Assembly: GCA_019637355.1 (NCBI GenBank) | Contig: JAHBVT010000001.1 | Coordinates: forward strand, 2,139,192 to 2,203,191 | DNA: 64,000 nucleotides | DNA from: Gemmatimonadaceae bacterium | GTDB lineage: Bacteria; Gemmatimonadota; Gemmatimonadetes; Gemmatimonadales; Gemmatimonadaceae | Reading direction: 5' to 3' | In this document: positions 27,955-38,369 of the stretch, piece by piece | Position numbering within the stretch: the first letter of the stretch is position 1 | Layout of the letters: every line of letters starts with the position of its first letter | The notes under the pieces: model-generated | The model's input: the letters and a program-made list of their open reading frames with translations, nothing else | The model's database searches: none | What the model was told of the DNA's origin: nothing | Translations under genes and position numbers: made by a program

Positions 27955-28536
27955 GTGCAGACCCCTCCATCGCTCTCCCGCCTGCTGCTCGTGCAGGGCC
28001 TCGGACTGCTGCGCTGGTCGCAGACCGTCCCGATGCTCGTCGCCTGGGCGGCCGTCTGGACGATTCTCGCGGCGTTCGCCTTCGTGAATTTCCAGGAAGA
28101 AGGCGTGACGTTGGTGAGCGGGTTCACGAGTTTCCTCGAGCGCGTCCCGGGCGTGCCGGATCCCAGTTCGATCGGACACACGGATGCGTCCGGCGCATTT
28201 GTCGTGGATGACGCGGCGTTCAGACGCGTGGCGCTGTCGTATTGGACGACACTCTCGCTGTTGCTGTATCTGCTCGGCTTCGCGCTCCGCACCGTGCGCG
28301 GCGAGCGGCCGCCGATCCGGCTGCGCAGCAAGCTGATGGCCGTCGCCGTCGTCGCGGTGTTGACGCTGCTGGCCTTCGTGGAGGTGTTCCGCAACAGCAC
28401 CGTGCCGATCCACGGCAGCACCTCGAGCTGGCTGATGATGTTCGGCGGCTTGGTGGCGCTCGCCGTGGGTGCGAGCGCCTACTCGTTGACGGTCGGCCAC
28501 CTGCTGGACCGGCTCTGCTACAGGCTTAGCGCGTGA
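27955..28536 (+). CDS. Predicted membrane protein
   Basis: 193 residues from GTG 27955. About four hydrophobic segments are seen: MLVAWAAVWTILAAFAFV, LSYWTTLSLLLYLLGFAL, MAVAVVAVLTLLAFVEV and WLMMFGGLVALAVGASAY. I do not recognise a family. The frame extends well upstream, but those residues look like antisense to the FKBP region. Its stop overlaps the next gene as GTGA, so it is probably cotranscribed with the thermonuclease-fusion gene and may work with its membrane part. Confidence 0.6.
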   Translation: MQTPPSLSRLLLVQGLGLLRWSQTVPMLVAWAAVWTILAAFAFVNFQEEGVTLVSGFTSFLERVPGVPDPSSIGHTDASGAFVVDDAAFRRVALSYWTTLSLLLYLLGFALRTVRGERPPIRLRSKLMAVAVVAVLTLLAFVEVFRNSTVPIHGSTSSWLMMFGGLVALAVGASAYSLTVGHLLDRLCYRLSA

Positions 28537-29987
28537 GTACGGCACCGAGCCACGGCGAGGGCGCACTCGCGCGCGTACGTTGCCGCGTGTTCGGCGGCTC
28601 GCAGGGGCGTGGCGTATTCACGATGACGATGTGGGGCTTCGGCGCGATGATGGCGGCGCTGGTCGTCGGCGTGCCCGCACCGATTGCGGCAGTGGTCTTC
28701 GTTGGAGTGCTGGCCTGGACGCTGCAGCGGAAGGCCGGCACGGCGACATACACACTCGGACCCTCGACCGTGTCACGCGAGTTCCAGACGTTCAGCGGGC
28801 AGGCAACGAGCGAGACGCGCGCGCTCAGCGACATCGCAGCGTGGAAGCAGGACCGCGAACTGGGTCGCTCGCTGCAACAGTATGAGTACCTTGAGCTGGA
28901 CTTTCGCGATGGAGTGCGCTGGATCGTGACGTCGCGACAGGAGGCGGAGGGTTTCGCGCGGTTTCGCGACGCCTTCGCCGGATTGACATCGGCGGCGGAG
29001 GGCCTGGGCGCGGGAACTCCGGCGCTCGCCGCGGCACGCCGGCGTCCGAGTTTCTATCGCACGTGGTATGGCCGATCGCTGGCCATCGTGTTTATCGCGC
29101 TTGCGGGCGGGCTCGGCGTCGCGGCCGGCGCAGGCTTGATCGCGCTGACGGGTCTGTTCAAGCTGGCGTTCGTGATCGTGCCGGGCGCGGTCTATATGGC
29201 GTGGCGCTCGTTCAGCCGTGGAGCGGCTGCGGTCCTGCTCGTGCTGTCGCTTGGAGGCGTAGCGCCAGAGGCGCAGGCCCAGCGCCCAGCGCCCTCGGCG
29301 GAGGTCGCCGTTCCCGCGGGAATGGAGTATGTCGCGTCGAGCCGTGGGCAGGTGTACTACTGGGTCGGCTGCAATGCCTGGCGCCGGCTCGCGCGTGCGA
29401 ACCTGCGATTCTACGCGACGCGGGAGGCTGCGGAAGCGGCGGGGTACCGCGTGTCGGGAACGGCTGGATGCGCCGGGCCCAGCGCGGGCAGCGGGGCGCC
29501 CCGAGAGACTGCGCCGCGTGCGACACCTGCGCCGATCGAACGCAGTCCGTCAGGCGGGCGCGAGCTGCCCTGCGTGCTCGAACGCGTGGTTGATGGCGAT
29601 ACGATCGTCTGCCGAGGTGGGCGGAGCGTGCGGCTGTTGCTCGTGGGTACGCCGGAGCTCAGCCAGCGTCCGTTCGGACCGCAGGCCAAGGCATTCGTGG
29701 AGTCACGAGTGCCACGTGGCACGGCGGTCACGTTGGAGCTCGATGTGCAGGAGCGTGACCCCTACGGGCGCACACTGGCGTACGTGCGGCTCCCGGATGG
29801 GACGACGCTCAACGAGTTGTTGCTGCAGGAAGGCTTCGCTGAGGTGAGCGTGTATCCGCCGAATGTGCGCCACGTGGACGGCTACCGCGCGCTGCTCCGC
29901 GAAGCCAAGGAGGCCAAGCGGGGCCTCTGGGCAACGAGTGCGTTTGAGTGTTCACCCGCAGACCACCGTCGCGGGCGCTGCGAGTAG
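28533..29987 (+). CDS. Membrane protein with C-terminal thermonuclease domain
   Basis: 484 residues. Two membrane segments lie at ~33-63 and about three more at ~182-242. Then comes a short segment with Cys280 and Cys313 (YVASSRGQVYYWVGC) resembling Ada-like or zinc motifs found near nucleases, and a staphylococcal-nuclease domain at ~345-468. Nuclease residues D354, R367, E375 and R413 match the catalytic and calcium positions (VVDGDT, VRLLL, TPE, YGRTLAYV). The aspartate before TPE, a calcium ligand in the staphylococcal enzyme, is glycine (G372). It is probably a surface or periplasmic nuclease tethered to the inner membrane; activity uncertain. Confidence 0.82.
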   Translation: MSTAPSHGEGALARVRCRVFGGSQGRGVFTMTMWGFGAMMAALVVGVPAPIAAVVFVGVLAWTLQRKAGTATYTLGPSTVSREFQTFSGQATSETRALSDIAAWKQDRELGRSLQQYEYLELDFRDGVRWIVTSRQEAEGFARFRDAFAGLTSAAEGLGAGTPALAAARRRPSFYRTWYGRSLAIVFIALAGGLGVAAGAGLIALTGLFKLAFVIVPGAVYMAWRSFSRGAAAVLLVLSLGGVAPEAQAQRPAPSAEVAVPAGMEYVASSRGQVYYWVGCNAWRRLARANLRFYATREAAEAAGYRVSGTAGCAGPSAGSGAPRETAPRATPAPIERSPSGGRELPCVLERVVDGDTIVCRGGRSVRLLLVGTPELSQRPFGPQAKAFVESRVPRGTAVTLELDVQERDPYGRTLAYVRLPDGTTLNELLLQEGFAEVSVYPPNVRHVDGYRALLREAKEAKRGLWATSAFECSPADHRRGRCE

Positions 29988-30010
29988 CGCGACCGTCGCC
30001 GCGGCGAACT

Positions 30011-31600
30011 CTAAGGCCGACACACTCGCGGCGGCCCCAGCGCCGCCTCGCGCGGCATCGCAGCGACGCTCAGGTGCTGCACCTGCGCCGGTTCGGTCGG
30101 TGCGAGCGTGATGCGCACCCGAAGATCGCCGCTCGCGCAACGGAGGCGCCACTCGCCGCGCAGCGCATTCTCGGCCACCATCGCGCCTTCCGGACGGCAG
30201 CTCCCGCCGGCGGCATCGCGGAGCGCCGCGATCTGTGCCGCACGGCGCGGCGCCGGTTCGTCGCGGAACAGGTTCATCGCCGCGAGCGAATCGGCGAGTG
30301 GCTGTGACCAGACGTTGACGAGCCGCGTGACCTGCGACTGCCGCGTCAGCAGCACCGGCGCCGGCTGCGGACTCCGCGGCTCGAGGCCGCCGCTGCGCAG
30401 CAGCAGCTCGAAGGCTTGGTCCACGATCGGCGTCCAGCCAGTGTAGGTCAGGCTGCCCAGCGCGATGATGCCGACGCCGTGCTCGGGAAGCCACTTCATT
30501 ATAGAGCCATAGCCGGGCAAGCCGCCGGTGTGCGAGACGGCGATGCGGAAGTCGCAGTTCTGCGCCACGCGCAGCCCGTAGCCGTAACCGCCGGCGTTCA
30601 GCACGGGCGACGCGCCACGCGCGTCCACCGATGCCCCTGCGTAGCGATGGATCTGCTGCATCTCGCGCACGGACGCGCGACGCACCGGCCCCTGCTCAGC
30701 CCCGTCACGCGCCGGCCAAGCATCGAGCATATAGGCGACCCATCTCGCGAGGTCGGCCGGTGTCGTGAGCATCCCGCCCATCACGCCGAAGGCGCCGTCG
30801 GGCAGCGGGAGCTCGAGCAACCACTCGCCGTCCTGCAGGCGATAGCCGAGCGCGAGCCGCGCCGGATCCACATCGGTCGACTGCAGCGTCGTGGACGTCA
30901 TCCCCAGCGGCAGCAGAATGCGCTCGCGCAGGTATGTGGCGTACGGGCGGCCAGAGACATTGCTGACGATGCGGCCGAGGATGGCGAAGCCGTAGTTGGA
31001 ATACTCGTACGCGGTGCCGGGCGCGTTCGAGAAGGGGATCCCACCGCGCATCATCGCACTGAAGGCGTCCTCGGTGGCATCAAGTTGCTGGTCGCCCCAG
31101 GGGTTGTCCTCAGGGAAGCCGGCCGAGTGCGTGAGGAGATGGCGCACGGTGATGCGCGGTGCGTCACTGGTTGCGTAGCGGAGGCCTGAGAGCTCCGGCA
31201 CGTAGCGTTCGGCGGGCGCGTCGAGGTCCAGCTTCCCCTCGTCGCGCAGCTGCAGAATGGCGAGCGCGGCGAAGCTCTTGCTCATCGACGCGATGCGAAA
31301 GACGCTGGCGGTGTCGACGCGCGTGCCCCGCTCCAGGTTGCTGCGGCCGCCGGCAACGACGTGGATGAGCTGGCCGTCGACGACGATACCGTAGGCGTAG
31401 CCCGGGACTCGGCGCTGCGTGACGAAGACCTGCATCAGGGAATCGATGGCGGGCAAGGCCGATCGCAGCTTCGCGAGGCGCGCGGGATCGCTGAAGCGCG
31501 CCGGTGGGGCGATGGAGCTGAGGGCGGGCTGCTGTGCGGCGGCCGGCTCTGCGAGGGCGGCGACGATGGCCGCGGCGAGTGCGAGCGAACGGATGGTCAT
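30011..31600 (-). CDS. Serine hydrolase, class C beta-lactamase-like
   Basis: 529 residues with a signal peptide (ALAAAIVAALAEPAAA). The catalytic SxxK is S105-M-S-K108, the YxN equivalent is Y200-S-N202, and the third box is H357-T-G-G360. This matches the beta-lactamase/D-aminopeptidase/esterase superfamily (Pfam Beta-lactamase). A ~130-residue C-terminal extension follows. The substrate cannot be told from sequence; DD-peptidase, esterase or lactamase are possible. It is divergent from the alpha/beta hydrolase, with 52 bases between starts. Confidence 0.85.
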   Translation of the reverse strand: MTIRSLALAAAIVAALAEPAAAQQPALSSIAPPARFSDPARLAKLRSALPAIDSLMQVFVTQRRVPGYAYGIVVDGQLIHVVAGGRSNLERGTRVDTASVFRIASMSKSFAALAILQLRDEGKLDLDAPAERYVPELSGLRYATSDAPRITVRHLLTHSAGFPEDNPWGDQQLDATEDAFSAMMRGGIPFSNAPGTAYEYSNYGFAILGRIVSNVSGRPYATYLRERILLPLGMTSTTLQSTDVDPARLALGYRLQDGEWLLELPLPDGAFGVMGGMLTTPADLARWVAYMLDAWPARDGAEQGPVRRASVREMQQIHRYAGASVDARGASPVLNAGGYGYGLRVAQNCDFRIAVSHTGGLPGYGSIMKWLPEHGVGIIALGSLTYTGWTPIVDQAFELLLRSGGLEPRSPQPAPVLLTRQSQVTRLVNVWSQPLADSLAAMNLFRDEPAPRRAAQIAALRDAAGGSCRPEGAMVAENALRGEWRLRCASGDLRVRITLAPTEPAQVQHLSVAAMPREAALGPPRVCRP

Positions 31601-31652
31601 CCGGATATTCTCGCACGTGGACGCCCGCTCGGACAGACGTGATATTCTAGCG

Positions 31653-32546
31653 ATGCTCTACCCCACCCTGCCCCGGCGCGCTGTGCGGCTCGCACTCGCC
31701 TCGGCGCTCGTGCTGGCCGCCTGCCAGGCGCGGTCCGCACCGCCGGTGGTGCCAGACGCGACGAATCGCGCCGCCTACGCCGTGGTCGGCGGCGACACGC
31801 TGCACCTGGTCCGCTTCGCGCCCGCCCGCGACTCGGTGGGCGCAACTGTCCCCGCCGTGCTGCTGTTGCACGGGGGCGGATGGACGGACGGCGATCCCAG
31901 CTGGGTGTACCCCGCCGCCGCGGCGTTCGCCGAGGGCGGCTTCGAGGCCTTCGCCGTGCAGTACCGGCTGAGCGACAGCACGCGCACGCCGATCGAGGCG
32001 CTCGCGGACGTGTGCGCGGCCCTACGGTGGACTCGACTGAGTGCCGACTCGCTAGGCGTGGACTCGTCGCGCGTGGCGCTCTACGGCGTGTCGGCCGGCG
32101 GGCACCTCGCGGCGAGCACCGCCACCGTAGGCTGCCCGGACGCGCTGCCGGATCGCGGCGGCGATGCGCTGTTGCTGCTCTCCCCGGCGGTAGACGTCGA
32201 GGCCGATGCACACTTCGAGCGGCTGCTGCGCGGTCGTGCTACGCCGCGGGATCTCTCACCCGTTGCGAACATCCGCGAGACGATGCCACCCACGGTGCTC
32301 GTCGCTGGCGACGAGGATACGGTCACGCCGCTCACCAGCGCGCAGCGGTTCTGCCTCGGCGTCGTGCGGCGCCGGCAGACCTGTGACCTGCGCATCTACG
32401 TGGGACTCGGGCACCTGCTGTCGAGCGACCTCCGCGACCAGGAGGCGAACCCGAAGCCGGATCCTGAGTCGCGCGCCAACGCCTTGCAGTACCAAGTGCG
32501 CTTCCTGCAGCGGCTGTGGCTCACGCCCGCGGCGCCGGCGCCATAG
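31653..32546 (+). CDS. Alpha/beta hydrolase lipoprotein
   Basis: 297 residues. The lipobox is LAAC with the lipid-modified Cys at 24. An alpha/beta-hydrolase fold follows, with the oxyanion motif HGGG (73-76), nucleophile S147 in GVSAGGH, acid D222 in AGDEDTVTP and H254 in GLGHLL. This is the pattern of the hormone-sensitive-lipase/BD-FAE esterase group. Likely a periplasmic esterase or carboxylesterase, membrane tethered. The chosen ATG is preceded by GATATT at 31641, a weak -10. Confidence 0.85.
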   Translation: MLYPTLPRRAVRLALASALVLAACQARSAPPVVPDATNRAAYAVVGGDTLHLVRFAPARDSVGATVPAVLLLHGGGWTDGDPSWVYPAAAAFAEGGFEAFAVQYRLSDSTRTPIEALADVCAALRWTRLSADSLGVDSSRVALYGVSAGGHLAASTATVGCPDALPDRGGDALLLLSPAVDVEADAHFERLLRGRATPRDLSPVANIRETMPPTVLVAGDEDTVTPLTSAQRFCLGVVRRRQTCDLRIYVGLGHLLSSDLRDQEANPKPDPESRANALQYQVRFLQRLWLTPAAPAP

Positions 32547-32560
32547 CCACCGCCGCGGAT

Positions 32561-32566
32561 TAGCTT
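32561..32566 (+). promoter_or_regulatory. Candidate leaderless promoter box of mqnB
   Basis: TAGCTT ends 6 bases before the mqnB ATG, and no Shine-Dalgarno sequence is present. The same hexamer is the -10 of the rpsL promoter, supporting the idea of transcription starting at the ATG. Confidence 0.35.
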
Positions 32567-32572
32567 CCAGCA

Positions 32573-33145
32573 ATGGCCTCCGCCGTCGATGTGCTGGTCG
32601 TTGCCGCTACCGCGGATGAACTCGCGGACGGACTCCCCTGCCCGACGTTGCTCTGTGGCGTCGGGCCGGTGGATGCGGCGGTGCGCGTGGCCGCCGCGCT
32701 GGCCGACCTTCGCCCGGCAGCGATCCTGCACGTCGGCATTGCCGGCGCGCGACGCGCCAGCGGCATCGGGCCGGCACAGCTCGTCATCGGTGAAGTGGCG
32801 CGCTACACAGACCTGCGCGTGCCAGCCCAGTTCGCACCACACGAACTTGTGCCCGACGCGCGATTGCTCGGCGCGGCCAGACGCACGCTCCCCGATGCCT
32901 TGACCCGTCCGATTGCGACGGTGGCGCGCGTCGGCGCCAGCGTGGGTACGGATGTCGAGGCGATGGAAGGTTTCGCCGTGCTGCGCGCCGCGCAGCTCGC
33001 CGGCGTGCCGGCCATCGAGGTGCGCGCCATCTCGAATGAGATCGAAGAGACCGACCGCAGCCGCTGGCACTTCGATCACGCCTTCGCGGCGATCACCGCG
33101 GCCACGCCGCGCCTGGTGGAGGCGATCGCCGCGTGCGTACGCTGA
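32573..33145 (+). CDS. mqnB: Futalosine hydrolase
   Basis: 190 residues of the nucleoside phosphorylase superfamily. It cleaves (aminodeoxy)futalosine or futalosine to release the dehypoxanthine product in the alternative menaquinone pathway. Motifs seen are ILHVGIAGARR, GTDVEAMEGFAVLRAA with the ribose-binding glutamates, and EVRAISNEIEETDRSRW. The assignment rests on these and on mqnD following with a 13-base overlap. It is slightly shorter than many homologues. Confidence 0.88.
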   Translation: MASAVDVLVVAATADELADGLPCPTLLCGVGPVDAAVRVAAALADLRPAAILHVGIAGARRASGIGPAQLVIGEVARYTDLRVPAQFAPHELVPDARLLGAARRTLPDALTRPIATVARVGASVGTDVEAMEGFAVLRAAQLAGVPAIEVRAISNEIEETDRSRWHFDHAFAAITAATPRLVEAIAACVR

Positions 33146-33918
33146 GCTTCGGCTACTCTCCCTGCCCGAACGACACCTTCGCCTTCCACGCGCTGGCGCA
33201 CGGGCTCGTGGATGCGCCGTTTCGCATCGAGCCGGTACTGCTCGACATCGAGGAACTGAACCGCCGCGCGCACGAGGGGGAGTTCGACCTCACCAAGCTC
33301 AGCGTCGGTGCCTTCGCCGCCGTGGGCGAGCGCTACACGATGCTGCGCAGCGGCGCCGCGCTGGGCCACGGCGTGGGCCCGCTGGTGGTGACGCGCGGGC
33401 CGATGCCGCTGACCGAGGCCGTGCGCGGCCGCGTGGCGATACCCGGACGCGAGACGACGGCGTTCCGTTTGCTGCGGCTCGCGGCACCGGAGTTGCACGA
33501 CACGGTGGAGATGCGCTACGACAAGATCCTCCGCGCCGTCGCCGGCGGCGAGGTGGATGCGGGCCTCATCATCCACGAGAGCCGCTTCACCTACCAGGAA
33601 CACGGGCTGCACAGGGCGCAGGACCTCGGCGAGTGGTGGGAACGTGAGACCTCGCTGCCCGTGCCGCTGGCCGGCATCTGCGCGCGAGCGGACCTCGACG
33701 CCGAGACGCGTGCGGCGGCTGAGCGAGCGATTCGTGCAAGCGTACAGCACGCCTTCGACCATCCGCAGGCCAGCGCCGAGTATGTGCGCGCGCACGCGCA
33801 GGAGATGAGCGACGAGGTCTGTGCACAGCACATCGCGCTGTACGTGAATGAATGGTCGTTGGACGTGGGCGATGAAGGGATGCGCGCCATCGAGCGGCTT
33901 GTGGCGGCGGGGCGCTGA
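33133..33918 (+). CDS. mqnD: 1,4-dihydroxy-6-naphthoate synthase
   Basis: 261 residues, GTG start overlapping mqnB by 13 bases. Periplasmic-binding-protein fold with the family motif YSPCPNDTFAFHAL at the N-terminus, LTKLSVGAF, and GLIIHESRFTYQEHGL with the catalytic histidine region. It converts cyclic dehypoxanthinylfutalosine into dihydroxynaphthoate in menaquinone synthesis. mqnA, mqnC and mqnE are not nearby. Confidence 0.93.
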   Translation: MRTLSFGYSPCPNDTFAFHALAHGLVDAPFRIEPVLLDIEELNRRAHEGEFDLTKLSVGAFAAVGERYTMLRSGAALGHGVGPLVVTRGPMPLTEAVRGRVAIPGRETTAFRLLRLAAPELHDTVEMRYDKILRAVAGGEVDAGLIIHESRFTYQEHGLHRAQDLGEWWERETSLPVPLAGICARADLDAETRAAAERAIRASVQHAFDHPQASAEYVRAHAQEMSDEVCAQHIALYVNEWSLDVGDEGMRAIERLVAAGR

Positions 33919-34370
33919 TGGCCAGCGGGCGCCTCGAGGCGATCTGGCAGAAGCGCGCGCATCGCGGCCCGATGGACGCGATTGACGTGGGTGAACTCAT
34001 TGCCGGTGAAGGACTGCTCGGCAGCGTGGGACGGAGCCGACGCCGCCAGGTGACCATCATCGAGCGCGAGGTGTGGGACCGCGTGCAGGAGGAGTTGCAA
34101 GCGGCGATTCCCTACGCCGCGCGACGCGCCAACCTGATGATCAGCGGGGTTCGGCTGGAAGAGACACGCGACCGCGTGCTTCGGATCGGCGTCGCGCGGG
34201 TGCGCATCGGTGGCCACACCACGCCCTGCGAGCGAATGGACGAGGCGCAGGATGGCCTGCGGGACAGGCTCGCGCCACATTGGGGAGGCGGGGCCTTCGC
34301 GCAGGTGATCGCGGGGGGAACCATTCGGGTAGGAGATGTTGTCGAATGGGAGTCCACACTGGAGGAATGA
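33918..34370 (+). CDS. MOSC domain protein
   Basis: 150 residues, ATG overlapping the mqnD stop by one base. It has the MOSC pattern: AIDVGELIAGEGLLGSV, QVTIIEREVWD, and the conserved cysteine in HTTPCERMDEA, followed by GGAFAQVIAGGTIRVGD. MOSC domains carry sulfur or bind the molybdenum cofactor. Single-domain members have poorly defined roles. Its position in the menaquinone gene run suggests cotranscription, not necessarily a shared pathway. Confidence 0.85.
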   Translation: MASGRLEAIWQKRAHRGPMDAIDVGELIAGEGLLGSVGRSRRRQVTIIEREVWDRVQEELQAAIPYAARRANLMISGVRLEETRDRVLRIGVARVRIGGHTTPCERMDEAQDGLRDRLAPHWGGGAFAQVIAGGTIRVGDVVEWESTLEE

Positions 34371-35548
34371 TGCACCGTCTCGCGCTCGTTGCCGCGACAC
34401 CGCTTGCCGCCGCGCTGCTCACGACCCCGTTGGCCGCGCAACGCGCCGATACCGTCAAGCTCGCGTTGCTATGGTCCGTGACCGAAGGTGAGCACGAGAC
34501 CGCTGACTCGCTGGGCCAACTCTCCGGCATCGCGATGGACGCGAACGGCATCGTGTACGTCTCCGACCGCACGGAGAACAAGCTCTGGGTGTTCGACTCG
34601 CGCGGGCGTTCGATGCCAGGCATCGGCCGACGCGGTCAGGGACCGGGGGAGTACCAGGCCCCGACGGGCATCGCGATCGGACCGGACGGCAAGCTGTATG
34701 TGCGCGACCAGGGGAACGTGACGCGGCTGGGGGCGGACCCGACGACGCGGCGACTCAGCCGCTACGAAACGCGCTACTTCGGCGGCGCGATGAACGACTG
34801 GATGTCCACGCTGGCGTCGCGATTCGATGCCCAAGGACGGCTGCACTACCCGAGCTTCAACTCCGGCGACCGCTCGCAGCGGATGGGGCAGTGGTGGATC
34901 TTTAGCGTCGCGGGCGAACGCGTGGACTCCATCGCGGTGCCGGTGGTGGAGGGCGCGGCGCCGGGTTGGGCGTCCGTCCGACTCTCGGCGAGCGGTGGAC
35001 GCATCTTGCCTGGACTGAACCACGTGCCGTTCCACGGGCTCCCGCGCTGGGACGTCACCCCGCGAGGCACGGTGCTCTACACCAGCGGTCAGGAGTACCT
35101 GATCCGCGAAGTGGACCGCAGCGGCCGAGTGCTGCGCGAGTTTCGGCGCACGGAGGCACCCATCAGGATCCCAGCGAGCGAACGTCGCGACTCACTCGCG
35201 GCCCTGCGCCAACGCCTCGACTCCATCTCGACCATCCCTCGCGCACAGATCTCCGGTGTTCCGGACGAAGTCTGGGCGCTGCGCCTGCCGGAGACGTATC
35301 CGCCGATCATTGACGTCTTCGCCGCGCCGGACGGATTCGTGTGGGTGCGGCGGTGGGTGCCGAACGGCCACCGCCGCACGGTGTTCGATGTGTTTGAGGC
35401 CGACGGGCGGTTCAAGACTGTCGTCGAGTTGCCCGCGTACGTGCTGCCCGGCATCACGCCGGCGCTCACGTTGGACGCGGTCGCGGCGATCGGCAGCGAT
35501 GCGGAGACCGAGGCGATGACCGTCCTGCGCTTCGGGCGGGCGCGCTAG
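34370..35548 (+). CDS. Secreted 6-bladed beta-propeller (NHL-like) protein
   Basis: 392 residues. A GGAGG lies 4 bases before ATG 34370; the ATG at 34367 overlapping the MOSC stop is the alternative. A signal peptide (LALVAATPLAAALLTTPLAA) is followed by propeller repeats such as GQLSGIAMDANGIVYVSDR, LWVFDSRGRSMPGIGRRG and GQGPGEYQAPTGIAIGPDG. No catalytic residues are recognisable. It faces another propeller gene tail to tail, sharing the stop tetramer CTAG. Confidence 0.75.
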   Translation: MHRLALVAATPLAAALLTTPLAAQRADTVKLALLWSVTEGEHETADSLGQLSGIAMDANGIVYVSDRTENKLWVFDSRGRSMPGIGRRGQGPGEYQAPTGIAIGPDGKLYVRDQGNVTRLGADPTTRRLSRYETRYFGGAMNDWMSTLASRFDAQGRLHYPSFNSGDRSQRMGQWWIFSVAGERVDSIAVPVVEGAAPGWASVRLSASGGRILPGLNHVPFHGLPRWDVTPRGTVLYTSGQEYLIREVDRSGRVLREFRRTEAPIRIPASERRDSLAALRQRLDSISTIPRAQISGVPDEVWALRLPETYPPIIDVFAAPDGFVWVRRWVPNGHRRTVFDVFEADGRFKTVVELPAYVLPGITPALTLDAVAAIGSDAETEAMTVLRFGRAR

Positions 35549-36693
35549 CGCGTGCGCGTCAGCCGCAGCAGGACGATCTCATCCTCGCCGTCGGCGTTCT
35601 CCCGCTTGCCCAGCAGGTAGTCCGCGCCGACCTCGAAGGGCACGAAGCCTCCCTCGACGCGCAGCTCCCCGACGAGCGCGCCGCTGGCAGCGTACACCCG
35701 GAACTGCGTCTCCGCCGCGCCATCCGGCGACACGACGAACCAGAGCAGTCCTGACGGATCCGCGAGCACGCGCCAGAAGTGCGGCATTTGCTCCGGAAGC
35801 GGAATGCCGCGGAGGAAGTCGCTCGCGGCTTCGCGAATCTGCGACGGCGCGATGGCGACAGCGGAGCCGACGGCCCGAGCATAGTCGGCCGCCGTCGGGC
35901 GGCGCGGCGCCGAGGCAGCGGAGAACGACAGGGCCGTGCTGCCGCCCGGCGCGTATCCCGTCACCTCGCCCGAGGCGCCGTCAGCGACAATCAGCGTCGC
36001 CCCCGCATACGTGAATACCATCGTTGGCGCCAGCGGACGCGGCACGCCACCCATTCCCCCCTGCGGCGAGAGCCGGCCGAGCACCCACTGTCCCTGCGAG
36101 ATGGACTCGCGCACGCGGCGCACCGGTCCCTGGCCATCCACCGCGACGAGCGCGGCGCTCATCTGCACCACGTTGTACTGCCCGCCGTTTCGCGATTCTC
36201 CGCTGAGTACGGGCGGAAGGTCGCGACGCGGCTGCATTCCGCTGACCAGTGCGACGCTCCCCGCGGGTGAGCACGCCGCCACCAGCGAGTTCGCACCCTC
36301 AGTGACCGTGCGCGTAGCCGACGATTCGGCAGCGGTCGCAGCCGCCGAGTAGGCGGTGAGGCGCGCCGACGCGTCCCAGACGTACAGCGAATCGGCGTTG
36401 CAGCGGCCGACCCACACCGGCAGGCGATACTCACCGGGGCCAGCTCCGCTTCTGCCAAGGGTACGCTTGAGCGCGCCGTCGCTTCCGAGGATGCGCACGC
36501 TTGAGCCGGCAAAGTCGGCGACGGCGATCTCGCCGGAGGAGAGTCGCGTGGCCCAAGCGGCGGTGGCGAAGCGGAGGTCGCCGGCGTCGGTGGTGGCGGG
36601 AACGGTGAGGAGCGGCGCTGGGTCCACGCGGAACTGCGCGGAGAGGGCTGCGGGGAGTGCGATTAACGCCAGTGCCGTCGCGGGTCGGTGCAT
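35545..36693 (-). CDS. Secreted beta-propeller protein
   Basis: 382 residues with a signal peptide (ALALIALPAALSAQ). Blades include SGEIAVADFAGSSVRILGSD and LGRSGAGPGEYRLPVWVGR, the GxGPGEY motif shared with the converging neighbour and with the protein at 50203. The rest is divergent. Function unknown; extracytoplasmic location predicted. It ends in a CTAG shared with the opposite gene, leaving no room for a separate terminator. Confidence 0.72.
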   Translation of the reverse strand: MHRPATALALIALPAALSAQFRVDPAPLLTVPATTDAGDLRFATAAWATRLSSGEIAVADFAGSSVRILGSDGALKRTLGRSGAGPGEYRLPVWVGRCNADSLYVWDASARLTAYSAAATAAESSATRTVTEGANSLVAACSPAGSVALVSGMQPRRDLPPVLSGESRNGGQYNVVQMSAALVAVDGQGPVRRVRESISQGQWVLGRLSPQGGMGGVPRPLAPTMVFTYAGATLIVADGASGEVTGYAPGGSTALSFSAASAPRRPTAADYARAVGSAVAIAPSQIREAASDFLRGIPLPEQMPHFWRVLADPSGLLWFVVSPDGAAETQFRVYAASGALVGELRVEGGFVPFEVGADYLLGKRENADGEDEIVLLRLTRTR

Positions 36694-36766
36694 TGTGGAT
36701 CCGAGTGGAGGTCCCTAATGAGAGTCAGGGGCGCGCGGACGAGCCACAAAGTATCCTTCAGTTCCA

Positions 36767-38344
<1,578 letters not shown>

Positions 38345-38369
38345 GGCGGCGGACCGCCCGCCCGACGCG

